Positions 36,166 to 47,583 of a stretch of DNA of 64,000 nucleotides are shown piece by piece; the stretch's first letter is position 1; every line of letters begins with the position of its first letter. The stretch comes from Myxococcales bacterium (GTDB lineage: Bacteria > Myxococcota_A > Polyangia > Haliangiales > Haliangiaceae). The translations under genes and the position numbers were made by a program. The DNA lies in contig JADJJK010000001.1 in the NCBI GenBank assembly GCA_016706545.1, positions 186,001 through 250,000 on the forward strand. Reading direction: 5' to 3'. A model generated the notes under the pieces. The model saw nothing but the letters and a program-made list of their open reading frames with translations. It made no database searches and was not told the origin of the DNA.

Positions 36166-37338
36166 ATGCGTGAAGTGGTCATCGTCGGTTCTGCTCGCAC
36201 CGCCATCGGCAGTTTCCTCGGCGCGCTGGCGCCGGCTTCCGCCCCAAAGCTTGGGCAAGTCGCCATCAAGGCCGCGCTCGAGCGCGCGGGCGTCGCCCCG
36301 GCCGACGTGAACCTGGCCTACCTGGGCATGGTGCTGCCGGCCGGCGCGGGCCAGGCGCCGGCCCGGCAAGCGGTGCTGGGCGCGGGCCTGCCAAGCTCGG
36401 TGCCCTGCGTCACCGTCAACAAGGTCTGCGGCTCGGGCCTCGAGGCGGTGGTGATGGCCGCGCGCGCCATCGGCCTTGGCGAGGCCGAGGTGGTGGTCGC
36501 CGGTGGCATGGAGTCCATGTCGAACGTGCCGCACCTGGTGCGCGGCCTGCGCGGCGGCGTCAAGATGGGCGCGCTCGACACCGTGGACTCGATGGTCCAC
36601 GACGGCCTGTGGGACGTCTACAACAACCAGCACATGGGCAACTGCGCCGAGCTGTGCGCCAAGGATCGCGGCATCTCGCGCGCCGCGCAGGACGAGCACG
36701 CCGCGGAGAGCTACCGCCGCGCCCTGGCCGCGCAGAAAGAGGGCCTGTTCAAGCCGGAGATCGCGCCGGTGGGCATCCCGGGCAAGGGCGGCGAGGTCAA
36801 GGTCGACGCCGACGAAGAGCCGGGCCGCGGCAACATCGACAAGCTGCCGAGCCTGCGCACCGCCTTCCAGAAGGACGGGACCGTGACCGCCGGCAACGCC
36901 TCGTCCATCAACGACGGCGCCGCGGCGCTGGTGCTGATGTCCGCCGAGGAGGCCGCGCGGCGCGGCGCGCCGGTGCTGGCCCGGATCAAGAGCTGGGGCT
37001 ACCACGCGCAGGCGCCGGAGTGGTTCACCACCGCGCCCGCGGCCGCCATCGGCAACGCCTGCAAGAAGGCCGGCTGGGAGGCCAAGGACGTGGACCTCTG
37101 GGAGATCAACGAGGCGTTCTCGGTGGTCTCGGTGGCCAACAACCAGCTCCTGGGCCTTGATCCTGCGCGGGTCAACGTCTGGGGTGGCGCGGTCGCGCTC
37201 GGGCACCCCATCGGCGCCTCCGGCGCGCGCATCCTCGTCACCTTGCTCTCTGCCATGGCCCACCGCGGCGCGCGGACCGGCGGCGCCTCGCTGTGCATCG
37301 GCGGCGGCGAGGGCATCGCCCTGTGCGTGGAGCGCTGA
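36166..37338 (+). CDS. Acetyl-CoA C-acetyltransferase (thiolase)
   Basis: 390 residues. Condenses two acetyl-CoA to acetoacetyl-CoA or performs the reverse thiolysis. The acylated Cys88 is in VNKVCGSG, His347 in ALGHPIGASG and the second catalytic Cys377 in LCIGGGEG, at the spacing of the biosynthetic thiolases (Zoogloea/AtoB type). GGMESMSNVP and NEAFSVV are also present. It is the first gene of a CoA-ester block and is followed after 2 bp by the hydroxyacyl-CoA dehydrogenase, so one operon. Confidence 0.95.
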   Translation: MREVVIVGSARTAIGSFLGALAPASAPKLGQVAIKAALERAGVAPADVNLAYLGMVLPAGAGQAPARQAVLGAGLPSSVPCVTVNKVCGSGLEAVVMAARAIGLGEAEVVVAGGMESMSNVPHLVRGLRGGVKMGALDTVDSMVHDGLWDVYNNQHMGNCAELCAKDRGISRAAQDEHAAESYRRALAAQKEGLFKPEIAPVGIPGKGGEVKVDADEEPGRGNIDKLPSLRTAFQKDGTVTAGNASSINDGAAALVLMSAEEAARRGAPVLARIKSWGYHAQAPEWFTTAPAAAIGNACKKAGWEAKDVDLWEINEAFSVVSVANNQLLGLDPARVNVWGGAVALGHPIGASGARILVTLLSAMAHRGARTGGASLCIGGGEGIALCVER

Positions 37339-37340
37339 CC

Positions 37341-38237
<897 letters not shown>

Positions 38238-38314
38238 TCGCGCGCGCCAGGGATCATGCGATCCGTCGTTCGCGCGTAGCGTTGCCGGCCGATGCGGCAA
38301 AGGAAAGGCAGCAC

Positions 38315-39112
38315 ATGGCGACCTCCAGCTTCGAGACCCTGCTCGTCACCACAGAAGGCGCGATCGCCACCGTCACCATCAACCGCGAGGCCGCGCGCAA
38401 CGCGCTGTCGAGCAAGGTGCTCGCCGAGCTCGCGGCGTGCGCCGCCGAGCTCGAGGTCTCCCCGGAGATCCGCGTGGTGGTGGTGACCGGCGCTGGCGAC
38501 AAGGCGTTCGTGGCCGGTGCGGACATCGCCGAGATGGCCGAGCTGTCCTCGCCCGCCGCCGCGGCGTTCGCCGAGATGGGCGGCTCGGTGGGAGAGGCCA
38601 TCGAGCACTCCACCCGGCCGTGGATCGCGATGGTCCAGGGCTTCGCGCTCGGCGGCGGCTGTGAGCTGGCGATGGCGTGCGACTTCATCTATGCCTCCGA
38701 GCGCGCCAAGTTCGGCCAGCCGGAGGTCACGCTCGGCGTCATCCCCGGCTTCGGCGGCACCCAGCGCCTGGCGCGCCGGGTCGGCGTGGCCAAGGCCAAG
38801 GAGCTGTGCATGACCGGCGACATCATCGACGCCGCCGAGGCGCTGCGCCTGGGCCTGTGCGACGCGGTGGTGCCGCACGACGAGCTGCGCGCCAAGGTGA
38901 TGGCGGTGGCCGGCCGCATCGCCAAGAACGCGCCGCTGGCGGTGGCCGAGGTCAAGCGCCTGGTCCACCGCGGCCAGTCCGCCACGCTCGAGCACGCGCT
39001 GGCGCTGGAGCAGGCCGCGTTCGGCCTCCTGTTCTCGACCGCTGATCAACGTGAGGGGATGGCGGCGTTTCTGTCCAAACCCCGTCGCGAGCCCGCCTTC
39101 AAGGGCCGCTGA
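38315..39112 (+). CDS. Enoyl-CoA hydratase (crotonase family)
   Basis: 265 residues. Hydrates crotonyl-CoA to 3-hydroxybutyryl-CoA or the reverse. Both catalytic glutamates are present at the usual spacing: Glu117 ([11 protein letters not shown]) and Glu137 ([16 protein letters not shown]), with the oxyanion stretch [13 protein letters not shown] 38315 has GGAAAGG before it; a TTG at 38282 is possible but less likely. It stands 77 bp after the dehydrogenase. Confidence 0.95.
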   Translation: MATSSFETLLVTTEGAIATVTINREAARNALSSKVLAELAACAAELEVSPEIRVVVVTGAGDKAFVAGADIAEMAELSSPAAAAFAEMGGSVGEAIEHSTRPWIAMVQGFALGGGCELAMACDFIYASERAKFGQPEVTLGVIPGFGGTQRLARRVGVAKAKELCMTGDIIDAAEALRLGLCDAVVPHDELRAKVMAVAGRIAKNAPLAVAEVKRLVHRGQSATLEHALALEQAAFGLLFSTADQREGMAAFLSKPRREPAFKGR

Positions 39113-39121
39113 GGCATTGCC

Positions 39122-40267
<1,146 letters not shown>

Positions 40268-40384
40268 TGTCGGGCGTGCTGGCGACGCCTGACGATCCTG
40301 ACGCCGCCAGGTGATGTCTGGCGCTGCCAGGCGGCGCCAGGCGCTACTATCGGTCACGAACTTCCCCCGCCACTCGAGGACACC

Positions 40385-40825
40385 ATGACGCGCATGTTCA
40401 TCCAGCCGCTCCTTCTGACCGCCGCCGCGGCGCTGGCGTTGACCGCCTGCGGAGGCAAGTCCAAGAGCGAGAGCACAACCGCCGCGGACAGCTCGCCGGC
40501 GGCGGAGTCCTCCGGTGGCAACGTGGTCGGCCCGGAGACCATGGACGAGATCCGGCGCGCGCTGGACCGCAAGCGCAACGTGGTGGCGCGCTGCCTGGCG
40601 CCCGCCATCGACGGTGGCGAGCTGCCCAAGAACGCCCGCGGTCGCATCACGCTCGGCTTTGTGATCTCGCCAGCGGGCAAGGCCTCGGACCTCCAGGTGG
40701 TGAAGTCTTCGCTGACCTCGAAGATCTTGACCGACTGCGTGATGGGCCACGTGCGCGACATCGAGTTCCCCCAGGTCCCCGAGCCGCTGCCCTGGTCCTA
40801 CACCTACGGCTTCGAGGCGGTGTAG
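40385..40825 (+). CDS. AgmX/PglI-type lipoprotein
   Basis: 146 residues with lipobox LALTAC (signal to about residue 22), a Ser/Ala/Glu linker and an AgmX/PglI C-terminal domain. That domain shows RCLAPAIDGGELPKNARGRI, FVISPAGKASDLQVVKSSL and DCVMGHVRDIEFPQ, with a Cys pair typical of these myxobacterial TonB-like domains. It probably sits in the envelope. The next gene encodes a related domain protein. Specific function unknown. Confidence 0.8.
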   Translation: MTRMFIQPLLLTAAAALALTACGGKSKSESTTAADSSPAAESSGGNVVGPETMDEIRRALDRKRNVVARCLAPAIDGGELPKNARGRITLGFVISPAGKASDLQVVKSSLTSKILTDCVMGHVRDIEFPQVPEPLPWSYTYGFEAV

Positions 40826-40887
40826 ATGCGGCGGGGGGCGCGGGATCGAGGCTGGCTCGGGGCGCGGCGCTTGGCGTCGGCGGCGCC

Positions 40888-41667
40888 TTGGGCTTGCTCG
40901 CGCTGGGGCTCGGCAGCGGCGCTGGCTGCGGCGGCGCGACCTCGGCTGGCGGCGGCACGACCGCGCCCAAGAACTCCCGCGACCGCGCGCAGGAGCTCGC
41001 CGCGGAGGACGACGGCGTCACCCTGCAATCGAGCCGCGGGGTCCTCGAGCCAGAGCAGATCCGCGCGGTGGTCGAGCCGCACACCAACGAGCTGTCCGCC
41101 TGCTACGTCAGCCGCGTCGGCGACCGGCGCTGGCTGGGCGGGCGGGTGACCCTCAAGTGGGAGCTCGGCGAGGGCGGCGAGGTGCGGTCCGTGCAGATCG
41201 CCGACAGCGATCTCGGCGCGTGGCCGGTGGAGAAGTGCCTGCTGTCCGTGTCGCGTCGGCTCAGGTTCCCGGCGCCGCGAGGGGGCGCCACCGACTTCAC
41301 CGTGCCGCTCGAGTTCTCGGCCACCGGCCAGGCGGCGGTGTGGGGGGAAGCGCAGAGCGCCGCGGCGGTGGGCGGCCAGCTCGCCAAGCTCGACGCCTGC
41401 GGCGCCGAGGAGCCGACCGCGCCTGGCAAGGACCCGTCGCCCACCCAGGCCGCCGAGGCGCTCGCGCCGCGCGAGGTCTTGCTCACGCTGTACCTGGGCG
41501 CGCAGGGTCAGGTGCTCTCGGCCGGCTTCGCCGTGGAGGAGGTCGCCGGGTTCACCGACCGCTGGGCCGAGTGCGCCCACAAGGCGGCGCTGAGCTGGCG
41601 CCTCACCGAGCCGCGCGTCCCCGTGGCCAAGCTGTCCGTGCGATACCTCCAGGCTGTCGCCCCTTGA
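40888..41667 (+). CDS. AgmX/PglI-like lipoprotein with a probable frame disruption in its signal peptide
   Basis: The frame from TTG 40888 gives 259 residues (MGLLALGLGSGAGCGG), with lipobox SGAGC. It has two AgmX/PglI-like halves (NELSACYVSRVGDRRWLGGR and EVLLTLYLGAQGQVLSAGFA). No ATG is in frame. The ATG at 40826, directly after the preceding stop, begins MRRG in another frame. One extra G, or two fewer, in the G6 run at 40833-40838 would join them into a normal lipoprotein signal (MRRGAGSRLARGAALGVGG-). The gene is either phase-variable, damaged or mis-sequenced there. Confidence 0.65.
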   Translation: MGLLALGLGSGAGCGGATSAGGGTTAPKNSRDRAQELAAEDDGVTLQSSRGVLEPEQIRAVVEPHTNELSACYVSRVGDRRWLGGRVTLKWELGEGGEVRSVQIADSDLGAWPVEKCLLSVSRRLRFPAPRGGATDFTVPLEFSATGQAAVWGEAQSAAAVGGQLAKLDACGAEEPTAPGKDPSPTQAAEALAPREVLLTLYLGAQGQVLSAGFAVEEVAGFTDRWAECAHKAALSWRLTEPRVPVAKLSVRYLQAVAP

Positions 41668-41709
41668 GGTTCGTCACCTGTCGCGCCGGCGTGTGAAAAG
41701 GAAGACCCG

Positions 41710-42855
41710 ATGGATCTGCAACTCACCGAAGAGCAAAGCCTGGTACAGCGCACCGCCAGAGACGCGGCCGAGCGGCTCCTGGCGCCGCACGCCGCGCGCC
41801 GCGACGTCACCGGCGAGTTCCCGGTGAGCGAGCTCCGCGCGCTCGCCGACCTGGGGCTCCTGGGCGTGGCCGTGCCCGAGGAGCTAGGGGGCGCGGGCGC
41901 AGGCACGATCGCCTATTCGCTGGCCATGCAGGAGCTGGCGCGCGCCGACGCCTCGGTGGCGGTGACGGTGTCGGTGAGCAACATGGTGGCGGAGCTGATC
42001 GCGGCCAACGGCACCCCGCAGCAGATAAGCCACTGGGTCCCGCGCCTGGTCTCCGGCGAGCTCGTCTGTGGAGCCTTCGCGCTCTCCGAGCCGCAGGCCG
42101 GCTCGGACCCGGCGGCCCTCACCACGCGGGCCGAGAAGACCGACCGCGGATGGCGGCTCTCGGGGACCAAGCAATGGATCACCAGCGGCGACCGCGCCGG
42201 GGTGCTGGTGGTGTGGGCCATGACGGACCCGCGCGCCGGTCACAAGGGCATCTCGGCCTTCCTGGTTCCCGGCGGCAGCCCCGGGCTCACGGTGAGCCGG
42301 ATCGAAGAGAAGATGGGCCTGCACGGCTCCTCCACCGCGCAGCTCGTGCTCGACGGCGTGGAGGTGGGCGAGGACGCGATGCTCAGCGGCCCCGGGCGCG
42401 GCTTCGCGCTGGCGATGATGGCGCTCGACGGCGGCCGGATCGGCATCGCCTCCCAGGCGCTCGGCATCGCCCGCGGCGCGCTGGAGGCCGCGGTGCGCTA
42501 TGCCAGCGAGCGCACGCAGTTCGACGTGCCCATCATCCGCCACCAGGCCATCGGCAACATGCTGGCCGACGCCGCCACCTGGCTGGACGCCGGCACCCTC
42601 TTGACGCTGCGCGCCGCGGACCTCAAGCAGCGCCACCAGCCGTACTCCCAGGCCGCCTCCATGGCCAAGCTATTTTCCAGTGAGAAGGCCGGGCTCATCT
42701 GCGACATAGCGCTGCAGGTCCACGGCGGATATGGCTACACCCGCGATTTCCCCATCGAGCGGGCCTGCCGGGACGTCCGGGTGACGCGAATCTACGAAGG
42801 AACCAGCGAGATCCAGCGCATCGTGATTGCGCGCAACCTGCTTCGCGCACAATAA
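41710..42855 (+). CDS. Acyl-CoA dehydrogenase, copy 2
   Basis: 381 residues with the same landmarks as copy 1: [54 protein letters not shown] and catalytic Glu363 in [10 protein letters not shown]. The N-terminal third is more diverged, so the chain-length preference may differ. It lies 7 bp before the B12-binding mutase subunit, which links it to propionyl/branched acyl-CoA metabolism. Confidence 0.93.
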   Translation: MDLQLTEEQSLVQRTARDAAERLLAPHAARRDVTGEFPVSELRALADLGLLGVAVPEELGGAGAGTIAYSLAMQELARADASVAVTVSVSNMVAELIAANGTPQQISHWVPRLVSGELVCGAFALSEPQAGSDPAALTTRAEKTDRGWRLSGTKQWITSGDRAGVLVVWAMTDPRAGHKGISAFLVPGGSPGLTVSRIEEKMGLHGSSTAQLVLDGVEVGEDAMLSGPGRGFALAMMALDGGRIGIASQALGIARGALEAAVRYASERTQFDVPIIRHQAIGNMLADAATWLDAGTLLTLRAADLKQRHQPYSQAASMAKLFSSEKAGLICDIALQVHGGYGYTRDFPIERACRDVRVTRIYEGTSEIQRIVIARNLLRAQ

Positions 42856-42862
42856 CAGAGCC

Positions 42863-43276
42863 ATGGCTGACTCCCCGCGCAAACTCCGCATCCTGGTGGC
42901 CAAGCCCGGCCTCGACGGCCACGATCGCGGCGCCAAGGTCGTCGCCCGCGCGCTCGCCGACGCCGGCTACGAGGTCGTCTACACCGGCCTGCACCAGACC
43001 CCGGAGATGATCGCCGCCGCCGCGGTGCAGGAGGCGGTAGACGCCGTGGGCCTGTCCATCATGTCAGGCGCGCACATGACGCTCTTTCCGGCCGTGATGG
43101 ACGCGCTCAAGCAGCGCGGCGCCAGCGACATGGTGGTGTTCGGCGGCGGCATCGTCCCCAAGGACGACATCGCCAAGCTGGCGCAGCTCGGCGTGGCCAA
43201 GATCTTCACGCCGGGCGCCAGCACGCAAGAGATCATCGACTGGGTGGAAGGCACGGTTCGCCCCAAGGTGGCCTAA
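42863..43276 (+). CDS. Methylmalonyl-CoA mutase, cobalamin-binding subunit
   Basis: 137 residues made of a single B12-binding Rossmann domain. DxHxxG is seen as D18-G-H20-D-R-G23, with Ser/Gly partners [10 protein letters not shown] and [11 protein letters not shown]. Separate small B12 subunits occur in archaeal-type and several deltaproteobacterial mutases; the large catalytic subunit is not in the window. With MeaB downstream it isomerises methylmalonyl-CoA and succinyl-CoA. Start ATG 42863. Its TAA stop ends exactly at the first base of a small inverted-repeat element (43276-43346). Confidence 0.92.
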   Translation: MADSPRKLRILVAKPGLDGHDRGAKVVARALADAGYEVVYTGLHQTPEMIAAAAVQEAVDAVGLSIMSGAHMTLFPAVMDALKQRGASDMVVFGGGIVPKDDIAKLAQLGVAKIFTPGASTQEIIDWVEGTVRPKVA

Positions 43277-43346
43277 GTGCTTCGCCAAGGTGAGCTTGAC
43301 CACCCCAGCCGAGCGGACGCATCGCCGATCACCCGGTCAACGCACT
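43276..43346. repeat. 71-bp inverted-repeat element related to 9534-9695
   Basis: Ends AGTGCTTCGCC (43276) and ACCCGGTCAACGCACT (43331-43346). The first 55 bases match the 162-bp element with about ten differences, but the central 90 bases are absent. It sits precisely between a TAA stop and a GTG start, within an operon-like row. Confidence 0.6.
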
Positions 43347-43347
43347 A

Positions 43348-44679
43348 GTGCCTCGCCCTAGCGAACATGATCGGTGGCGGGTGGCTGACCGCGCCGCCAA
43401 CGCAGCGGCGGCGCTGCTGCCTGGGCCGCGGCGCTTCCTGCGCGCCGCGACGATCGTCGGCGTCGCTGGCGTTGCTTGCGCCTCGCCCGCCACCCGGCCC
43501 GGCCCGACCGAGCCGGCGGCCCCGGTGGCCCCGACGACGGCGACGTCCTCGTCGTCCCCCGCGGCGGAGGCCTCCAAGGCCTCCGAGTCCGCCGAGTCCT
43601 CCGACCAGGCCGAGCGCCTGGCCGCCATCCAGCACGCCATGAACCAGCTCGACGAAGGCGCGCAGCTCTGCTGGGCCGCCGCGGCGGCGGTCGAGGGCTA
43701 CGAGCTGGCCGGCGAGCTGGCGCTGCTGGTGGACATCGCGCGACCCGTGTCCACCGTCACCGTGGCGCGCGACAACACCAAGAGCTCGCGGCTGGTCGCG
43801 TGCATGCAGCAGCTCCTCGCAGGGTATGCCTGGGCGGCGCCGCTGACCGGGCAGACCATCCAGCTCCCGTTTGCGTTCCGCGCCCCCAGGAGCCAGAGCG
43901 TCATCGACCGGCGCTGGATCCCCGCCCAGCGCCAGGGCCAGGTGGCGATCACCACCCTGCTCGACGAGCGCAACACCGGCAGCGCCGCCGCGTCCATGTT
44001 CGAGATCGAGATCGCCGCGGGCGGCAGCACTGGCCTGCGGGTGGCCACGCGCAGCGAGGCCTGGATGATGCTCGGCGCCGGGACCGTCGCGGGCGCCAAG
44101 GGCGCGGCGGTGCCCTTTTCCGCGGGCGATCTGCTGCTGGTGCCAGCCGGCGGCCAGCGCAAGCTCACCGCGTCGGCGGGGGCCGCGCTGCGCGCCGTGC
44201 TGGTGGTCACCCCCGGCGGCGAAGAGGGCTCGGCCCGCGCCGGCGCCTTGCCCACCCCGGAGGTGTCATCGGATCCTCCTCGTGGCTCCAGCAAGCCAGC
44301 CCCGGCCTTCGTGCTCACGCGCGCAGACCAGGCGGTCACGTATCGGCGCCCAGGTGGCGGGGTCAAGCTCTTCCTGGATCCGGCGCAGACCAAGCGCGGT
44401 GAGCTGTCCGCCTCGGTCCTCACCTTCGACGCAGGCACCGCCGTGCCGCTGCACCAGCACCCCACCGAGACCGAGCTGCTGTACATCCTCGAGGGCGCCG
44501 GCACCCTCACGCTCGGCGAGCTGACCTTGCCGGTCGGCCCCACCTCCGTGCTCCAGCTCCCGCCGGGCGTGCCGCACGCCTTCGTGGCCGCAGCGCCGCT
44601 GCGCGCCCTCCAGCTCTACACCCCAGCCGGCCCCGAGCAGCGCTTCAAGGCGCCGGCCCCGCCAGCGCGCGTCCCCTGA
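43348..44679 (+). CDS. Lipoprotein with two cupin-like domains
   Basis: 443 residues from GTG 43348, two bases after the repeat element. The N-terminus is unusual (MPRPSEHDRWRVADRAANAA) before a hydrophobic part and a lipobox-like VAGVAC. A Ser/Glu linker follows, then an AgmX-like segment (QLCWAAAAAVEGYELAGELA), a degenerate cupin (RVATRSEAWMMLGAGTVAG) and a clear cupin-2 domain (VPLHQHPTETELLYILEGAG, GVPHAFVA). Metal-ligand histidines are present only in the second. The inserted element may have supplied a new start. Substrate unknown. Confidence 0.75.
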   Translation: MPRPSEHDRWRVADRAANAAAALLPGPRRFLRAATIVGVAGVACASPATRPGPTEPAAPVAPTTATSSSSPAAEASKASESAESSDQAERLAAIQHAMNQLDEGAQLCWAAAAAVEGYELAGELALLVDIARPVSTVTVARDNTKSSRLVACMQQLLAGYAWAAPLTGQTIQLPFAFRAPRSQSVIDRRWIPAQRQGQVAITTLLDERNTGSAAASMFEIEIAAGGSTGLRVATRSEAWMMLGAGTVAGAKGAAVPFSAGDLLLVPAGGQRKLTASAGAALRAVLVVTPGGEEGSARAGALPTPEVSSDPPRGSSKPAPAFVLTRADQAVTYRRPGGGVKLFLDPAQTKRGELSASVLTFDAGTAVPLHQHPTETELLYILEGAGTLTLGELTLPVGPTSVLQLPPGVPHAFVAAAPLRALQLYTPAGPEQRFKAPAPPARVP

Positions 44680-44696
44680 CCTGCGAGCACCTTGCC

Positions 44697-45647
44697 ATGA
44701 CCGACATCTCTGCAATCCTCCGCGGTGAGATCCGCGCTGGCGCCCGCCTGATGCGCGACATCGACGACCGACGACCGGCCGCCATGGACGCGCTCAAGGC
44801 CCTGTTCCCGCACACCGGGCGCGCCTACATCACCGGCATCACCGGCAACCCCGGCGCCGGCAAGTCCACCGTGGTCGACGCGATGATCGCGTACTACCGG
44901 GCCGCTGGAGAGCGCGTCGGCGTGGTGTGCGTCGATCCGACCTCGCCGTTCTCTGGCGGCGCGATCCTCGGCGATCGCATCCGCATGCAGCGCCACGCGC
45001 TCGACAACGACGTGTTCATCCGCAGCCTGGCCACCCGCGGCTATCTGGGCGGCCTGTCGCGCTCCACCTTCGATGTCGTCGCCGTGCTCGACGCCATGGG
45101 CTACACCCGCATCCTGGTGGAGACCGTGGGCGTGGGCCAGGACGAAGTGGACGTGATGAAGGCCGCGCACACGACCGTGGTGGTCACCGTGCCGGGCCTG
45201 GGCGATGACATCCAGGCCATCAAGGCGGGCCTGCTCGAGATCGCGGACGTGCTGGTGGTGAACAAGTCCGACCGCGAAGGCGCAGATCGCACCGAGCGCG
45301 ATCTCCTGCACATGCTCGACCTGCGCGCACACGGCGAGCGCAAGGAGGTGGAGATCGTGCGCACGGTCGCCACCCGCGGCACCGCCGAGGGGTCGGGCAT
45401 CGCGCAGCTCGGCGCGGCCATCGAAGCCCACCGCCAGCGCGTCTGGCAAGGCCCGGCCGCCGAGAGCCGCGCCATCAACCGGCGCTCCGCCCACCTGGCC
45501 GAGCTGCTGCGCGCCCTGGTCTCGGACCGGGTGGAGCAAGCGCTGGCGCGCCGCGGCGGCCTGGCCGACGTCGCCGCTGCGGTCGAGGCGCGCAAGGAAG
45601 ATCCCTGGTCGGCTGCGGAGGAGATCTTGCGGCAGCTACCGACCTGA
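44697..45647 (+). CDS. meaB: MeaB/ArgK-type GTPase, chaperone of methylmalonyl-CoA mutase
   Basis: 316 residues. G3E-family GTPase with P-loop GITGNPGAGKST (Gly50-Ser57), VCVDPTSPFSGGAILGDRIR, ETVGVGQDE and NKSD. It protects and reloads adenosylcobalamin in methylmalonyl-CoA mutase. The mutase B12 subunit lies 1.4 kb upstream on the same strand. ATG 44697 follows the cupin gene by 17 bp. Confidence 0.95.
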   Translation: MTDISAILRGEIRAGARLMRDIDDRRPAAMDALKALFPHTGRAYITGITGNPGAGKSTVVDAMIAYYRAAGERVGVVCVDPTSPFSGGAILGDRIRMQRHALDNDVFIRSLATRGYLGGLSRSTFDVVAVLDAMGYTRILVETVGVGQDEVDVMKAAHTTVVVTVPGLGDDIQAIKAGLLEIADVLVVNKSDREGADRTERDLLHMLDLRAHGERKEVEIVRTVATRGTAEGSGIAQLGAAIEAHRQRVWQGPAAESRAINRRSAHLAELLRALVSDRVEQALARRGGLADVAAAVEARKEDPWSAAEEILRQLPT

Positions 45648-45929
45648 GTCCCATCCAGGCGCTAGTGAGGCGCTGTTGCCGCGCTAGTGAGGCCACTCGT
45701 GGCCAGACCGGCCGGCGCCGGCCGCCTCGTAGCGACGCCCTGGCCGCGCATCTTTGCGGGGTTTCACGTAGTTGGTCACTAGCCAGGTGCAGCTTGGCTT
45801 TTGACATGTCCCCAGGACCACGCTCCCTGCTCGCTTTGGTCTGTGGCTACCATCACGAAGGAAATGGGATGAGACCAGAGCCAGGGATGCTAGGATGCGT
45901 GGACTAGCTTTTCGAGGACGCTTATCCCT

Positions 45930-46658
45930 ATGCGAACGTACCGCCTGCTTCTGGGGGCGCTTGTCGGAGTGATCGAACTCTCCGGCTGTGGGTTAGTGAG
46001 TGATGACACAGCCAACGTCGATCTTGCTGCTCTGCAAAAGCCCTTCACCATTGATGCCGCCGCGTGGAACCTGAACCCGACCTCGGCCGTGGTCCTGCTG
46101 GGCCGGACCTGCGCCCCGGGCGCGGTCCCTGATCCCTGCACCGCGGCGGTGATCGCCTCATCGGTCTGCAAGCTCAGCCTGTGTACCAGCGCGTGCAACC
46201 CTGACACGTCGCAGTGCCAGCTCACCCTGCGCACCGAGCTGTGGCGCACGATCAACCTCGCCACCGACCTGCCGAACCTGACGCCCGGAAGTCCGGACGA
46301 TGACGTGCTGGAGGTCATGCTCGATGACGTCACCTACGAGGTGCCGCAGAACTCGTTCAACGTCAGCACCGCCGAGCTCACCGTGTACCTGGCGCCGACC
46401 TCGGTCACCAGCCCCGGTGGCGACGGGGCCATGCCCATCGGGTCCATCCGCTCCATCGAGGCGGGCAGCGACTCGCCTCGCCGCAGCCTGGACCTCCACC
46501 CCAACGGCAAGGAGCTGGTGCGGCGGCGGCTCAGCGAGTACCAGATCCCGTTCAACCTGATCCTGGGCTCGGAGCTACTCCTCGACGCCGGTGCGGCCCT
46601 GCCCGCCGGTCGCATCGACGCCATCATCGGGCTCGAGGGCCGCGCCGGCCGGAGTTAG
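45930..46658 (+). CDS. Predicted lipoprotein
   Basis: 242 residues with a signal and lipobox ELSGC (about residue 20). Cys-rich middle (VCKLSLCTSACNPDTSQC). The rest is beta-rich (LRTELWRTINLATDLPNLTP, TYEVPQNSFNVSTAELTVYL). No family recognised. About 280 bp without a gene separate it from meaB; AGTGAGGC repeats lie at 45663-45695 there. Three AGTAC words follow its stop at 46655-46680. Confidence 0.65.
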   Translation: MRTYRLLLGALVGVIELSGCGLVSDDTANVDLAALQKPFTIDAAAWNLNPTSAVVLLGRTCAPGAVPDPCTAAVIASSVCKLSLCTSACNPDTSQCQLTLRTELWRTINLATDLPNLTPGSPDDDVLEVMLDDVTYEVPQNSFNVSTAELTVYLAPTSVTSPGGDGAMPIGSIRSIEAGSDSPRRSLDLHPNGKELVRRRLSEYQIPFNLILGSELLLDAGAALPAGRIDAIIGLEGRAGRS

Positions 46659-46679
46659 TACGATAGTACGAGCTAGTAC

Positions 46680-47342
46680 CTAGCCCTGCTCGTCGTCTCG
46701 CGCGACCTCGCCGGGGGCGACGTCGTCGGTGTTGGGGCGCGGCACGATCTGCACCTGCTGCTGGTGCGCTGGCGCCTGCTGGCGCTCCTTCGCGCTCATC
46801 AACGCCACCTCGAGCTGGCCCAGGCGCTCCACCTCGGAGAGCGCGTTGAAGCCGCCGATGAAGTGGCCGCGGAGGTAGACGTACGGCACCGTGTGCTGCC
46901 GGGTCTCGCTGGCCAGCCGCACGATCAGCGCCTCGTGCTCCGGCTCCTCGAGATCAACGAAGTCGAAGTCCACCTTGTGCCGCTCGAGCAAAGAGATGGC
47001 GCGCCCGGACCACGGGCAGCTCTTCTTGCCGTAGATCTGCGCCTTGACCTCCGGATTGCCCAGGGTCCGCTCGTTGCTGCGCGCCATGGCCGCGGGCGCT
47101 GGGGCGGTGGCGGCCACCGCGGCCACCGTGGCCGCGCGGACCTGGGCGCGCCCGGTGGCCTCCTCCTTGGACTCGTACGACCGGCCAAGGAGCTGGGCGA
47201 CCTTCTTGCGGGCTGAGACATAGCGCGGGTCCACCAGGACCTTGTCCTGGACGTAGTCGCGTAGCTCGCCGCCAAGCTCGTCGGCGCGGTTTAGGGCAGA
47301 GAACAAGCGCTCGGTGGCACGCTTGGTGATGGAGCTGGGCAT
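46680..47342 (-). CDS. Glutaredoxin-domain protein with an N-terminal helical extension
   Basis: 220 residues from ATG 47342 (the open frame continues to 47531 only through tandem repeats). Residues 1-90 are a charged helical region (ITKRATERLFSALNRADELG, RYVSARKKVAQLLGRSYESK). The glutaredoxin fold follows: KKSCPWSGRAISLLERH has a Cys-Pro-Trp-Ser site, so only one active Cys (monothiol type). The cis-Pro motif is HTVPYVYLRGHFIGGF, which fits glutathione binding. The C-terminus is Gln-rich. Cytosolic. Monothiol glutaredoxins often carry Fe-S clusters; that is inference here. Confidence 0.82.
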   Translation of the reverse strand: MPSSITKRATERLFSALNRADELGGELRDYVQDKVLVDPRYVSARKKVAQLLGRSYESKEEATGRAQVRAATVAAVAATAPAPAAMARSNERTLGNPEVKAQIYGKKSCPWSGRAISLLERHKVDFDFVDLEEPEHEALIVRLASETRQHTVPYVYLRGHFIGGFNALSEVERLGQLEVALMSAKERQQAPAHQQQVQIVPRPNTDDVAPGEVARDDEQG

Positions 47343-47374
47343 GGTGGCGCACCGTAGCGGAAGTCGAGCCAGAC

Positions 47375-47508
47375 GCCAACTCCGGCGCTCGCCCCGGCGC
47401 GCAAGCGGGGCCACCCGGCCAACTCCGGCGCTCGCCCCGGCGCGGCAGCGCGGGCCACCCGGCCAACTCCGGCGCTCGCCCGGCGCGCAAACGCGGGCCA
47501 CCCGCCAA
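47375..47508. repeat. 43-44 bp tandem repeats upstream of the glutaredoxin gene
   Basis: GCCAACTCCGGCGCTCGCC recurs at 47375, 47418 and 47462, each followed by CCGGCGCG and a GGGCCACCCG segment, with a partial fourth near 47505. It fills the space between divergent starts. Confidence 0.8.
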
Positions 47509-47583
47509 GCCGCCTGGGCGAAGTGCGGCAACTGACCGTCAGGCCGCCGCGCCGCGCGGTTTTCCGGCTATGCTGGTGGGGCG

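Noticed and set aside
47343..47531. N-terminal extension of the glutaredoxin gene
   Set aside because: Encoded by 43-44 bp tandem repeats, Arg/Pro-rich and without homology; ATG 47342 starts the conserved part.
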